Origin: Paenibacillus sp. Soil766
Lineage (GTDB): Bacteria > Bacillota > Bacilli > Paenibacillales > NBRC-103111
DNA: 64,000 nucleotides
Direction: 5' to 3'
Assembly: GCF_001428105.1 (NCBI RefSeq)
Contig: NZ_LMSJ01000011.1
Location: 1-64,000, forward strand
Positions 47,220 through 58,900 of this stretch are shown here, in pieces. The translations under genes were made by a program, and so were the position numbers. Positions within the stretch are counted from its first letter, which is position 1. Every line of letters starts with the position of its first letter. Under the pieces are notes generated by a model, which was given only the letters and a program-made list of their open reading frames with translations, did no database searches and was not told the DNA's origin.

Positions 47220-47945
47220 ATGAAACCAAATTTTAAATATTTAAATAAGCCGGTATTAGAACCGGTACCAGGCTGTGACTGGGCCAGCAAAATGGTGCTG
47301 AATCCTGCCATCGTACAAGATCCAGAGTCGAGCACATTGCATATGTTGTTTAGGGCAACGGGTCCTTGGGCACAAAAGCGGAGAGAGGGCTGCCACGACC
47401 CATACCCAATTTTCCTAGGCTATGCTACTAGCGAAGATAATGGGGAAACATGGGAAGCCGATTTCAGCGAGCCAGCGCTTTCGCCGGCGCTAGGCTATGA
47501 AGAACACGAACTTTACATTGCAGATATTCATGGAAATCGCGTACGCAATTATGCAAATGGCTGTATTGAAGATCCCCGTATCTTCCCAATTGAAGGGGAG
47601 CTATACGTTAGTGTGGCTTGTCGCCCATTTCCTCCGGGCCCTTATTGGCTGTCGGATGTTCAGACGAGATTTGAATATGTACCAGAGTGGATATTCAATG
47701 GAAATGAAGTTGAAGACACTTTTGTTAAAACAGCGCGCTCCAATGATACTGTCACGGTGCTATATAAATTAGATTTGCAGCAGTTGAAAATGCGTAACTA
47801 TAGCGCAGCATTCCACTATATAGGTCCTCTGACGGAAGGGCACGTTAGCGATAATCGGGACGTTTTTCTTTTTCCCGACAAAATGATGATTCAAGGGAAT
47901 TTGCAATATGTGATGCTTCATCGTCCAATGAACGTGTTACCGTGT
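47220..47945 (+). pseudogene. GH130-type phosphorylase/mannosidase, C-terminally truncated
   Basis: The first 240 or so residues are recognisable as a GH130 five-bladed propeller: 'NPAIVQDPESSTLHMLFRAT', 'GCIEDPRIF' and 'DNRDVFLFP' followed by 'YVMLHRP'. Similarity ends at about 47930, and the frame then reads meaningless sequence to a stop at 48017. About a third of the enzyme is missing. It would have acted in the cytoplasm on beta-mannosides or related sugars. The join is to an S-layer protein fragment. Confidence 0.7.
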
Positions 47946-47946
47946 T

Positions 47947-49572
47947 GTGGTGGGGCAAACCGTAACAATAACGGCAGAGGGCAACAGACAGAGCATTACA
48001 CCGACAGTAATCGGTGACGAAAGATATTACCCGACTACATGGAGTTCCACAGAAGGAGGCAAGTCGGGGGTATTTACCGTAACCGGACAGGTATATTCCT
48101 CCGGCTACACGTCGACTTTAGCAGGCAATTACACCATAACGGCTACATTCCAGAAGCAAACCTGGAATAGGACTGCGTGGATCAATAGCATTACCGATAC
48201 CAAAACCATAAGTTTGACTGTAAGTGCCGTTATAACAGGAGATAACAGCGGATCCGGCAACGGCAATTCCGACAGCGGTGAAGGTACATCATCGCCACCA
48301 GCAACAGGTAATACTGGCGCAGACATTCCGGTTAACGATAAAGAGGAAAATGCCGGCATAGTAACAACCATTCAAGAAGGCGATAAAACCGTGACTACCG
48401 TTTCCATTGACCAGAGCAAGGTGGAACAAAAGTTGTCACAGGAAGGAAAGGGAGCCATAGTGACTATTCCAGTCACAGACAAATCTGACGTGGTAGTCTA
48501 TGAATTGACCGGGCAGACGGTCAAGAGTATGGAAGCCAAGGAAGCAGTGCTGCAGATAAAAACGGACAATGTAATTTATACGCTGCCTGCAGCATACATC
48601 AATATGATGGCCGTCTCACAACAGATTGGGGATCAGGTGGCATTGCAGGATATTAAAGTCAACATAATGGTAGCAACTCCTCCAACCGATACGGTAAAGA
48701 TGGTTCAAGATACTGCAAACGAAAACAGTTATCAGATTGTTGTCAATCCGGTAGAGTTCAATATTACGTTCACCAGTGGCAGCAAAACGGTGGACGTTTC
48801 AACATTCAAAGGCTTTGTGGAAAGGGCCATAGCGATTCCGGATGGAATAGATTCGAGCAAGATAACGACAGGCATTGTCCTTAATACTGACGGAACCTTC
48901 TCCCATGTGCCTACGACAATTTCTATCATCGACGGAAGACGCTACGCCAAAATCAACAGCTTGACCAACAGCACCTATTCGGTCATTTACAGCTCCAAAA
49001 CTTTTGCAGACGTTAATGCGCATTGGGCAAAAGAAGCGGTGAATGACATGGGGTCCAGACTTGTCATTGATGGTAGCGGAGATGGAAGGTTTGAGCCCGA
49101 CAGGGACATTACCCGTGCGGAATTTGCTGGGATTATAGTAAAGGGGCTTGGGGTAATGAGGCCCGGTACCGGTAAGGATATCTTCAGCGATGTAACCAAA
49201 GGCAATTGGTATTACGATGCCGTGGCCACTGCTTACGAATACGGTATTATAGACGGATACGGAAACGGTACATTCGGGCCTGCGGATAAAATTACCCGCG
49301 AGCAGGCTATGACAATGACGGCAAGAGCAATGAAAATTACTGGATTACAAGCAGAGTTTAAAGAGAATGAAGCTGAAAACCTGCTTTCAGGGTTTGCAGA
49401 TGCCGGTTATTCTGCTGACTATGCGAAAAGCAGTATTGTATCGTGCATAAAGACCGGAATTATTACCGGCCGGGATGGCAATTTAGTGGCGCCAAAAAAC
49501 AATATTACCCGTGCGGAGGTTGCTGTATTTGTAAGACGGCTTTTACAAAAATCAGGATTGATTTTAGAGTAG
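47947..49572 (+). pseudogene. SLH-domain surface protein, N-terminally truncated
   Basis: The C-terminal 541 codons of a cell-wall-attached protein survive. An Ig-like stretch begins in mid-domain ('VGQTVTITAEG'), then a Gly/Ser-rich linker, a beta-rich domain and three SLH motifs ('FADVNAHWAKEAVNDM', 'FSDVTKGNWYYDAVATA', 'FADAGYSADYAKSSI') that bind pyruvylated wall polymer. There is no ribosome site or signal peptide at the first possible start. The fragment begins where the GH130 fragment ends, in another frame. The SLH part itself looks undamaged. Confidence 0.75.
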
Positions 49573-49584
49573 AGAATGCAATCC

Positions 49585-49618
49585 AAGGGATCCGCTTATA
49601 TTCAGCGGGTCCCTTTTT
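49585..49618 (+). terminator. Terminator after the SLH gene
   Basis: AAGGGATCCGCT pairs with AGCGGGTCCCTT (one G-T pair) around a short loop, followed by TTTTT. The 190 bases after it, up to the minus-strand regulator, show nothing recognisable. Confidence 0.8.
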
Positions 49619-49809
49619 GCTTAACCGGCCAATGCGGGGTTTATTGAAGGCAGTGGCTGCAGGAGTTGAAATAAGAGGTTCTACAGGCCGACCTGCAGCA
49701 TTCGTTTGCGACGGCGCGGATACGAATGTGGGCGAGAGCGGCGGACAGACGCCGCAGCCGGCTCAGAAGATTACACTGGAATCTTGCAGGAGGATTTTTT
49801 TTGAAAAAA

Positions 49810-52071
49810 TTACGTCCTCTGCGTGCCGTACATCTTCCTGTATTCACCTGGGGTAATACCGGAGTAGCGTTTGAACATGCGGATAAACGAATTTACGTTA
49901 TGGTAGCCGACTTTGACGGAGATTTCCTGGATTTTCAGGTCCAGATTATTCAGTAGCTCTTTCGCTTTCTGCATGCGCAAGCCGTTCAAGTAATCGCTGA
50001 AATTCGCTCCTGTTTTTTCTTTGAAATAGGTCGATAAGTAACCTGGCGTAATATTCAATTTGTCCGCCATGATATCCAGCGTGATGTCTTGCTCGAGGTG
50101 CAGGTTCAAATACTCCAAGATAAAATGGGTCGTCGGATCGTGATCCGATTTCTTGTCATTCACTTTTTCTATGGCCGGCGACAGAAGCTCTTTGAACCAT
50201 TGCTTGTATTTGTCGATACTGTAAAAGCTGTTCAGGTGATCTAATTCCAGAGTAAACAACTCGACTTGCAAATTAAGTTTTATAAGCGACTTGTTCAACT
50301 GGCCGTATACTTCTTTGGCGAACCGTCTGAATTCGTCCACGGAAGCCTTTCTCTTATAGAGGGAGTCCAGGTAACGGTAGATCCAGTCCAATATTGACTG
50401 TTCGTTGCCGGACATGAACCGGGTGGAGAACTCCTCTTCTTCTAGTACGGTGAAATGAACGGCCCCTTTCGCAGGACGGAACGTGCGGATGAATTGCGTC
50501 TCGTCATTCAATTTCCGCTGCAGCAGCATGGTGGACGCATATTCATAAGCCGAAATCAAATGGCCGGAATCGGGATATATCGGGCTTACTGCCATAGTCA
50601 GGAAAAATAGATCTCGGTCCACTTCGAGTACCTGAATCAATTGCTCCAACGCAGATTCAATAGCTGCCGTATCGTCCGGGCAGAAGAATAGGGTAAGCAC
50701 CGTATCTTTATCCATTTGGAACGTAATCGTGTCCTGGTATGCCTGTGATAGGATAATGTTGATATATTCCCGGATAAAGTATACGGCTTTTTCGAGCTCG
50801 TAATCGAGTTCCGCAAATTTTTCTTTCATCGTCAATTGATACAGCACGAGTGTGAAAGGGGTATCGGCAACAACCAGCTCCCGCAGGTCAGATAAGTTCA
50901 TATGGATGTTTCGTAATTTGTTTGTGTAAGCGTAATAGCGAAGCTGGTCTTTCTTTTTGTCTAAATCCTCCGTCATCTGGTCATTTGTTCGGAGGATGCT
51001 GCTCATTTTTTCGCTAATCATATTAAATTCATGGATAGGGCTGCTCATCGGCATGGCTGTCGGGTGACGTTGCTGAACGGCTTCGATGATTTTTTTGACG
51101 GGCCGGTTCAATCGCATCGTGAGTACAACAGACGTTACGATACTTAGCAGGATGATGATTAGCAGTAAAGTAATGAAAAGAATATTTAACCGCATTAACT
51201 GATTGGAAATGCTCTTAATCGGAACGACACTTACATAGGTCAAGCCAGTCTGCTGCCCTTTTTGATAGAAGTAATAGAGATTATTGCTGGTAAAGCTCCC
51301 GTTTTGTCCTTCAAAAGATTGGTTAAGAAGTGCCTTCATGCTGGGTGCCGATGAGAAGATTGAAGCACCTTCTTCATTTAATATGTAGAAATCAGAATGA
51401 TCTGAGTAATGATACGAGTTGAACATTTTCTTCGGATCGAGCATGACGATGAAATACATGTCTTTATATGGCATCAGTTTGATAACAGCTGGAAGCAGCT
51501 GCCCCTTGTTCTTTTGGATATTTGCTGAGATTTCCGTGAATGAGGAGACAGGGATCAACCGGTATGTAAAGGATTCGTCGAACTGGCGGTACCAAAATTC
51601 CGGCGAATATTCGCTGCTGGCATAATATCTGGAGAACAAGTCCTTAGCCCCGCTCGTCCCTTCCTTCTCCACCACATAAGAATCATTCTTAAAATAAAGC
51701 ATGATATTGTCAATAGAAAGAAAAGGGTTGGCAATCAGCACTTTGATCGCCGACATGACGCTATCTACTTTGTCATAAGCGTTAAATTTCTGTACATTCC
51801 GCAACATATTCAGATTCGCCCTGAATATGTCATCTTGATTTAAACTGATAATTGTTTCCCAGGCCAGTCTGAAATGGTTCTCGTATTGCTCCACCGTATG
51901 ATTCAAATTAGATTGGTTGTATTTGACGATCTCTTGGTGGATTTTCGATTTCAAAAATAGAAAGGATGCGAAATTGAAGAGCGCGAGCACGGCAATTACA
52001 ACAAGAAAACTAATCATTAACTTAGCGAACAAGGAGTTGGTTTTCCAACTGAATCTTTTCAATCTCAACAT
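49810..52071 (-). CDS. Membrane sensor-AraC one-component regulator
   Basis: This 753-residue protein has a membrane anchor at residues of about 16-38, an extracellular Cache-type sensor, a second membrane segment near 285-305 followed by 'RLNRPVKKIIEAV', and a cytoplasmic linker. The C-terminal double helix-turn-helix reads 'MADKLNITPGYLSTYFKEKTG' and 'VKVGYHNVNSFIRMFKRYSG'. The start at 52071 is chosen because GAGGGGGG lies 8 bases upstream. It is divergent from the transporter operon at 52359, which it presumably controls. Confidence 0.88.
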   Translation of the reverse strand: MLRLKRFSWKTNSLFAKLMISFLVVIAVLALFNFASFLFLKSKIHQEIVKYNQSNLNHTVEQYENHFRLAWETIISLNQDDIFRANLNMLRNVQKFNAYDKVDSVMSAIKVLIANPFLSIDNIMLYFKNDSYVVEKEGTSGAKDLFSRYYASSEYSPEFWYRQFDESFTYRLIPVSSFTEISANIQKNKGQLLPAVIKLMPYKDMYFIVMLDPKKMFNSYHYSDHSDFYILNEEGASIFSSAPSMKALLNQSFEGQNGSFTSNNLYYFYQKGQQTGLTYVSVVPIKSISNQLMRLNILFITLLLIIILLSIVTSVVLTMRLNRPVKKIIEAVQQRHPTAMPMSSPIHEFNMISEKMSSILRTNDQMTEDLDKKKDQLRYYAYTNKLRNIHMNLSDLRELVVADTPFTLVLYQLTMKEKFAELDYELEKAVYFIREYINIILSQAYQDTITFQMDKDTVLTLFFCPDDTAAIESALEQLIQVLEVDRDLFFLTMAVSPIYPDSGHLISAYEYASTMLLQRKLNDETQFIRTFRPAKGAVHFTVLEEEEFSTRFMSGNEQSILDWIYRYLDSLYKRKASVDEFRRFAKEVYGQLNKSLIKLNLQVELFTLELDHLNSFYSIDKYKQWFKELLSPAIEKVNDKKSDHDPTTHFILEYLNLHLEQDITLDIMADKLNITPGYLSTYFKEKTGANFSDYLNGLRMQKAKELLNNLDLKIQEISVKVGYHNVNSFIRMFKRYSGITPGEYRKMYGTQRT

Positions 52072-52358
52072 CCGATAGACCCCCCTCATGCTCTTTGTGT
52101 CGATTTCTGTCGAATCTAGGCGGATATATATTACATTTATCATACCACTATACTACGGGAACGTAATGTGCAGGAACAATATTCATTTCTTCTAAATCAT
52201 ACACACTTTCTTTGCTTAACCAATAAAATGCGGGTTCTCCAGTAAATGTGGAGATTTATTTCCCGAGAATGGCGTGCGTATAATGACGATATCAAAGCCG
52301 GCTGCACGAAGGCGCCAGCAGTAGGCAAGCATCTATAACTGAATGAGGAGATATGCGC

Positions 52359-53342
52359 ATGGCACAGACGAATACACACGCAATCGAGCATAAGCAAGAG
52401 CAAGTATCCGCCGAATCGTTCAATCGGACCAAGAGAACGAGTCTGCTGAGAAAGTCATGGAACCATAATAAATATTTATGGCTGTTGGTTCTGCCCTGCT
52501 TGATCTACTATGTCATATTTCGCTATATCCCTATGTTTGGCTTGGTGATTACATTCAAAAACTTTAATCTTTTTAAAGGGATTTGGGCTAGCGAATGGGT
52601 AGGGTTCAAATATTATGTGATGTTTTTTCAAAATCCGGATTTCTTTCTCTTAATGCGCAACACACTTTTACTGGGCTTCTACAAGCTGCTGTTCGGCTTC
52701 CCCGCGCCCATTATTCTGGCCATCCTGCTGAACGAGTTAAAAAGTATGGCTTTAAAACGGTTTGTCCAAACAGTCAGCTATTTGCCGCATTTCATCTCTA
52801 ACGTGATTGTGGCTAGCATGGTCATTATGTTTCTGTCTCCTTCTGGCGGCCTAATCAATCAGATTATACAAAAGCTCGGCTTCACGCCGATTAACTTCAT
52901 GATGGAGCCTGGTTGGTTCCGTTCCATCTACGTCGCTTCGGATATATGGCAGCAAATTGGCTGGGAATCGATCATTTATTTGGCGGCATTGACAGCTGTG
53001 GACCCGCAGCTCTATGAAGCGGCCAATATTGATGGAGCAGGACGCTGGGGAAAGCTGTGGAACGTGACACTGCCTGGTATTGCGCCGACGATCGTTATCC
53101 TCTTTATATTAAATGTTGGGAAAGTATTGGAAATCGGATTTGAAAAAGTATTTCTTATGTACAATGCGGCTGTCTATTCGACGGCGGATATCATCAGCAC
53201 TTATGTTTACCGTGTAGGTCTAGAGCAAGGCAATTTCAGCTACGGGGCGTCGATCGATTTATTCATGGGCATCATCAGCCTAATCTTTATCTACTCGGCG
53301 AATTACATCAGCAGGAAAGTGGGAGAAAACAGCTTATGGTAA
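52359..53342 (+). CDS. CUT1 sugar ABC transporter permease, LplB type
   Basis: This 327-residue permease has six membrane segments, the opening 'FRYIPMFGLVITFKNF' and the EAA loop 'EAANIDGAGRWGKLWNVTLP'. The ATG at 52359 has GAGGAG at 52345-52350. The ATG two codons earlier is too close to that site. It is first in a permease-permease-lipoprotein operon divergent from the sensor-AraC gene. Confidence 0.9.
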   Translation: MAQTNTHAIEHKQEQVSAESFNRTKRTSLLRKSWNHNKYLWLLVLPCLIYYVIFRYIPMFGLVITFKNFNLFKGIWASEWVGFKYYVMFFQNPDFFLLMRNTLLLGFYKLLFGFPAPIILAILLNELKSMALKRFVQTVSYLPHFISNVIVASMVIMFLSPSGGLINQIIQKLGFTPINFMMEPGWFRSIYVASDIWQQIGWESIIYLAALTAVDPQLYEAANIDGAGRWGKLWNVTLPGIAPTIVILFILNVGKVLEIGFEKVFLMYNAAVYSTADIISTYVYRVGLEQGNFSYGASIDLFMGIISLIFIYSANYISRKVGENSLW

Positions 53343-53358
53343 AGGTGGGACTAACGGT

Positions 53359-54225
53359 ATGAAAAATCGGATCAGCCTTCTCGGCCTAGTGAATTCTCTG
53401 ATCATGCTCCTTGTCATTGTCGTTACGCTTTATCCATTCCTATATATGCTGGCCGTTTCATTAAGTAAAGATATATATGTTATGAAAGGGGAAATTAGTC
53501 TATGGCCCAAAGGCTTCAACCTGAAGATGTACGAATTGGTGTTTCAGAATCCGAAAATATGGACTTCGTATAAAAACACACTGGTCTACGTCGGCTTAGG
53601 CACACTGATTTCTGTCATTGTTACTTCTATGGGGGGGTATGCGCTGTCACGTAAGGATATGGGGTTTCATAAGTCGATGACTATACTCATTATTTTCACT
53701 ATGTTTTTCAGCGGAGGCATGATTCCTACGTTCCTGGTCGTACGCTCGCTGGGTTTGATAGACACGGTTTGGGGCATGGTGCTTCCGGGAGCGGTGAGTA
53801 CATGGAATTTGATTATTATGCGCACTTTTTTCAGCAACATGCCGAAGGAAGTTGAAGAATCTGGCCGAATGGACGGGTTGACCGATATCGGCATTTTCTT
53901 CCGCCTCGTCCTGCCGCTGTCGAAGGCGGTCATCGCGACCGTATCCCTGTTTTACGCGGTAGGGTTATGGAACAATTTTATGCTGCCACTTCTTTACTTA
54001 AGAGATCCGGATCTGTTTCCGCTTCAAGTACTTCTACGCAATCTCGTATTAGCAGGCAACGTCGCATCGGGTGATGTAACTCGAATTGGAGGTGATAATC
54101 TTATCGTAGAGGACTCGTTAAAATTCGCGACAATCATGGTATCGACGCTGCCGATTCTACTGGTCTATCCATTCATCCAGAAATACTTTGTCAAAGGTGT
54201 CATGATTGGCGCAGTAAAAGGATAA
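53359..54225 (+). CDS. CUT1 sugar ABC transporter permease, YtcP type
   Basis: This 288-residue partner permease has the EAA loop 'ESGRMDGLTDIGIFFRLVLP', where the second Ala is Gly, and the C-terminal 'PFIQKYFVKGVMIGAVKG'. It lies 16 bases after the first permease and 56 bases before the binding protein. Confidence 0.9.
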   Translation: MKNRISLLGLVNSLIMLLVIVVTLYPFLYMLAVSLSKDIYVMKGEISLWPKGFNLKMYELVFQNPKIWTSYKNTLVYVGLGTLISVIVTSMGGYALSRKDMGFHKSMTILIIFTMFFSGGMIPTFLVVRSLGLIDTVWGMVLPGAVSTWNLIIMRTFFSNMPKEVEESGRMDGLTDIGIFFRLVLPLSKAVIATVSLFYAVGLWNNFMLPLLYLRDPDLFPLQVLLRNLVLAGNVASGDVTRIGGDNLIVEDSLKFATIMVSTLPILLVYPFIQKYFVKGVMIGAVKG

Positions 54226-54281
54226 TGCACAATTGCATAGAATGCAGTCAGCAACCCAAAAGATGACGAGGGGGAAAGAAA

Positions 54282-55853
54282 ATGAAAAGAAACGCAATGA
54301 TGCTTGTGACTTTGATGCTCGGATTATCTGTTTTAGCTGGATGTACAGGCGGCAAGACGGAGGGGAATGTAAGCGGGGAACCGAAGAGTACGGCATCGGA
54401 GAGTGTTGTTGGCACGTCGACGCCAGCCATAGAAAAGAAAACATTCAAGGCTTTGTTGGATAGCAACCCAACATTTCCTTACAGTAAAGATTGGCCGGTT
54501 TGGAAATGGATCGAAGAGAAAACAGGTGTAACACTTGATGTCCAGACACCGTCCGGTAAACTGAGCGATTCGCTCAATTTGGTTGTAGCTTCTAATAATA
54601 TGCCAGATTTGCTGTATATTCCTACTCGTGTGACCTCGAATAAATTCGGTCAGCAAGGTGCGCTCGTTAATATTCTCGATTATTTGAACCAGATGCCAAA
54701 TCTGACGGCATGGTTGAAGAAATATCCAGAGGAAGGAAAAGCTGTTCTTTCCACGGATGGCAAAATGTACATGTTCCCGAACCAAGGCTTCGGGGAAACA
54801 AACCGGATGATTTGGTTATACCGGGAGGACATCTTCCGCAAGCATGGATTGACGCCGCCTAAAAACTACGATGAGTTGTATACCGTAATGAAGAAGCTGA
54901 AGGAGTTGTATCCAAGCAGTTATCCACTCTCCATGCGTTTTGGCCAAATTCCGGACGAAATGTACGCCAATCTGACGACGAATTTCAATACTGGCGAGAA
55001 CGTTTACTATAACTTTGACAAAAAGGATTGGGGATTCGGACCGACAGAAGAAGGGTATAAAGCAATGTTGGGTGCTTGGAATAAATTCTATAAAGAAGGA
55101 TTGATCCCACCGGATTTCCTGACGACGCAAACGAAGCAATGGCAGGACATGATTTCCAACAGTAACTCGTTCATCACGATTGACTATATCAGCCGTGTTG
55201 ACTTCTTCAATAACGCCATGAGAAAGGAAAATCCAGAATATAACATGCAATTCATGGCGCCTCCGGCAGGGATTGCTGGCGGCAAGCAGTTGAATCCGTA
55301 CTTCCATTACTTGGAGGGCGGTTTAACAGTGGCATCCACATCTAAAAACGTGAAAGACATAATGAAATACATGGATTTCTTCTACTCCGAGGAAGGCAAA
55401 ACGTTGGCGAGCTGGGGGAAAGAAGGTGAGACGTTTACAGTGGAGAACGGCCAGAAGAAATTCAAGCCTGAATTTACAGATGTAACAGAAATGCGCAAGA
55501 AAACAGGCCTTCAGACGAGCGGAGGTTATACTTGGATCGATTTCGGGGCGCATTTGTCACTGTTCTCGAAAGATCTGCGTGCGGCGTATCAGGAAGTTGT
55601 GAAATACGATCTGCCGGCGATGCAGCCGAAACCGGCGTTTACGGAAGCGGAGAACGAGGGATTGGCTGTGACCGGTCAAGCGGTGAAAAAGAGCCGAGAT
55701 GAGAACTTCGCCAAGTTCGTTTTGGGCTCCCGCAGCTTGAGCGAATGGGATAAGTACGTCAAGGAAATTGATGGACTAGGCGTGCAGAAGCTGGTAGATA
55801 CGTATAAAACGGCTAATAAACGGATAGAGTCGGTCGAATTGAAAACGAAATAA
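54282..55853 (+). CDS. Sugar-binding lipoprotein, LipO type
   Basis: This 523-residue lipoprotein has its lipobox at SVLAGC with Cys21, a short Gly/Ser/Thr linker and the LipO-type binding fold ('ASNNMPDLLYIPTRV', 'SYPLSMRFGQIPDEMYAN'). GAGGGGGAAAG precedes the ATG. It is last in its operon, with a strong terminator 39 bases after the stop. The ligand is unknown. The neighbouring giant glycosidase may generate it. Confidence 0.9.
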   Translation: MKRNAMMLVTLMLGLSVLAGCTGGKTEGNVSGEPKSTASESVVGTSTPAIEKKTFKALLDSNPTFPYSKDWPVWKWIEEKTGVTLDVQTPSGKLSDSLNLVVASNNMPDLLYIPTRVTSNKFGQQGALVNILDYLNQMPNLTAWLKKYPEEGKAVLSTDGKMYMFPNQGFGETNRMIWLYREDIFRKHGLTPPKNYDELYTVMKKLKELYPSSYPLSMRFGQIPDEMYANLTTNFNTGENVYYNFDKKDWGFGPTEEGYKAMLGAWNKFYKEGLIPPDFLTTQTKQWQDMISNSNSFITIDYISRVDFFNNAMRKENPEYNMQFMAPPAGIAGGKQLNPYFHYLEGGLTVASTSKNVKDIMKYMDFFYSEEGKTLASWGKEGETFTVENGQKKFKPEFTDVTEMRKKTGLQTSGGYTWIDFGAHLSLFSKDLRAAYQEVVKYDLPAMQPKPAFTEAENEGLAVTGQAVKKSRDENFAKFVLGSRSLSEWDKYVKEIDGLGVQKLVDTYKTANKRIESVELKTK

Positions 55854-55891
55854 TTTGCAATTTGCAACAAGACAAGACTTGCTGAGAAAGG

Positions 55892-55945
55892 ACGGATGTT
55901 GTTTGACTCGAGCTTCATGCTGGGTGAGCAACATCCGTTTTTTTT
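55892..55945 (+). terminator. Terminator after the third transporter operon
   Basis: ACGGATGTTG pairs perfectly with CAACATCCGT across a 27-base loop, followed by eight T residues. Confidence 0.8.
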
Positions 55946-55985
55946 AAAAATTTTTAATCATGTTAAATGAAAGGAAGTGGTCACA

Positions 55986-58900
55986 TTGGTCATGCTCGCG
56001 AAAAAGTTTTGTCACATAGGATTGCTTGTATGCTTGCTTCTGATCGCAGTGACGTTTAGAATGCCGTCTCATGCCAGTGCAGATGTAACTCCAGGCGTCA
56101 CGATCGATACGCCGACTGACGGCGTACAGCTGGTCAAAGGTGTCACTCGTTTTTCTGGAACGTATACGGGCGCATATGAGGTCATGCTGTACATTAACGG
56201 TGAAAAGCAGGTTAATACGGTGATGATCGACCCAGAAGGGGACGATACGGGCACCTGGTATTATGACTTTGATGCCAGCTCTTACAATGGCGATGTGCAG
56301 GTGCTCGCTAAAGCCAGCAATATTATCTCACGGTATGCGGTTTGGAGCCCAACGATTCATGTAAATGTGAACAACCCCGAGGCTGGTCTCCCTCAAGTGA
56401 CCGTCATCAATCCAGCTGACGGCGGGAATATCAGCGGCACAGTGCCGATTCGTATCTCCGCCACAAGCGCAGAAACGATTCAGAGCGTGCAGGTCAGAAT
56501 CAATAACGGCGCCTGGTTGAATACAGTTCTGAATGGAAATAAATACGTTTACAATTGGAAGCCCGACGGGATCGGTGACAAAACGGTGAGTATTGAAGCG
56601 AAGGCTTCGGACACCAAGGGCAATGTCGGCTTCAGCATGACGACCTATGCCAAGGTAGGAGCCGGCACGAACGAGCCGTTTCACATGTCCCGGCAGGACC
56701 GCGCGATGTGGATATGGGAGCCGGAGACATATAAGCTGCTGCTAAATCCGAATTCCCGCCAGGTGCTCGATGCGCTTGCTCAAGATACGGCAACGTTCGG
56801 CTCCGATAAGATCACGACGTTTTATTTGGCAGTTGGCTCTTTTGCAGGTATGGACATTCTGGAGGATGACCCGGGCAAGCTGCGCGACTTCGTCGCCTGG
56901 GCGCATCAACACGGCTATGAAGTGCAGGCTTGTATAGCGGGCGGAACTTCTCCGCCATACCTGGGAGCATATGAAACTTACCACAATAAAGCGATCCGCG
57001 AGATCGAGCATATCATCAACTACAATTTGGCTGCAGGCGCAAATGAGCGGTTCGACGGTGTGAACGTTGATATTGAGCCTTACATCTCCGCGGAGTTTAA
57101 TTCGAAGAAACCATCGCTTCAGATTCAATATTTGGAAGGCATTCAGAAGATGAAGAACCGAATTCAAACCGCTGGTATCAATCTGCCGTTCGGTCCAGCC
57201 ATACCGAAGTGGTACGATTCGAGTGACAATTCGAAGGACATTACGTGGAAAGGCAGCACCAAATGGCTGTCTCAGCATGTTCAAGACATCAGCGATTATA
57301 TCGCCATCATGGACTACCGCGATACGGCTGATGGGGGAGCCGGCATCATGGCGGGAGCGCAAGGCGAAATTGATTATGCGAATTCGATTAATAAGCCAAA
57401 CTCGGTCGTCATTGGCGTAGAGACGAAAGATATCGCGAACAGCGGCGATCCGGAGACGATCACATTTCAGGAAGAAGGCCGTGCAGTTCTGGAAGCGGAG
57501 CTTGACAAAGTGTATACAGCTTTCAATGACGACGCATCGTTCGGCGGCATTGCTATGCATCACTACGACGACATCCGCAAGCTGCCATCCTTTTGGGGAG
57601 CTGGCGGCGTGTTCTGGGAGCCACCAACCGATACAGAACCACCTGGCGCTGTAAGCGGTACGCCATCTGCGATGGCGCTCGATTACCAGCAGATCCGGAT
57701 CAGCTTCGGCATGGCAATGGATAACTCCGAAATTGACCGGTATATCGTTTACCGCAGCACACAGAGCGGCTTTACGCCAGGCCCTGAGTATGTGGCAGGA
57801 CTCGCCAGAAGCTTATCGTACAACGATGTCGGCCTGCTGCAAAATACGACCTATTATTACAAAGTCGCGGCCATGGATATGCAGGGCAATATCGGGCAGG
57901 CATCTGCGCAAGCATCTGCCAAAACGGGCAGCACGACGCTGAAGCCGATGATCGTGACTGGCTTGCATGTAACGGGCGGCACGGGGAATTCAGCGGCCAG
58001 AATGAAGGTCGTCGATAAAGCGACGTCTCAGGCGATAGGCGGCGCCGCAGTCGAAGGACGTTTCCATTTTGCAGGGGGTAAGTATGTAAGCGGTACTGCC
58101 GATGGTAGCGGAACGATCTCCTTTACTTCGGAAAGCATTCCAAACGGGCAGCAGTCTGGATTTGAGCCCCGCCGTGTTACGGCACCTGGCTATTATTGGG
58201 CTCAGGCCTACGATCAGCCGCATATGACGGCGATGTATCCGCAGGTCGGCTTAAGTGGATTGACAATGAGCACCGGCAGCTTGTCTCCGGCATTTTCGAC
58301 AAACCAAGCTTCCTATACGGTATCGGTGCCAAACGGTGTAAGCTCGCTCCAAATCACGCCGACTGCATTAGTGAACGGAAGCGCAATCACGGTGAACGGG
58401 CAAAAAGTCGCCAGCGGCAGCGCGTCGCAAAGTATTGCTTTGAACGAAGGGGAAACGACGATTTCGATTGTCGTGACTGGCAACACAGGTGTAACGGATA
58501 GTTACTCCGTCAAAGTAACACGTTCCGTGTATGTCAATAATGTATTTACGGTGACGGCGGATACGTATGTGCATCAGAATTTCCCGACAACCAATTATGG
58601 TAGTGAAACGGCACTGGAAGTGGTCGATGTGCCGTCTTCGGCCGGCGGTGGGGACCGGATCTCGTTTATAAAATTCGATTTCGGCGCATACGCGGAGCCT
58701 GTCCAAACCGCTAAGCTGAACTTTTACGTTAGCGAAGCCACCAGCGGCACGAATAATGTGGAAATTTACGTGTATGACGGCGATACCTGGGTCGAGAACA
58801 CGATGAACTGGAACAATCGCTTGATCGGTGGAGCTACGAAACTGACTACGAGTAATATCAATCACACAGGCTGGTACAGTGTGGATGTAAAAAACTTCGT

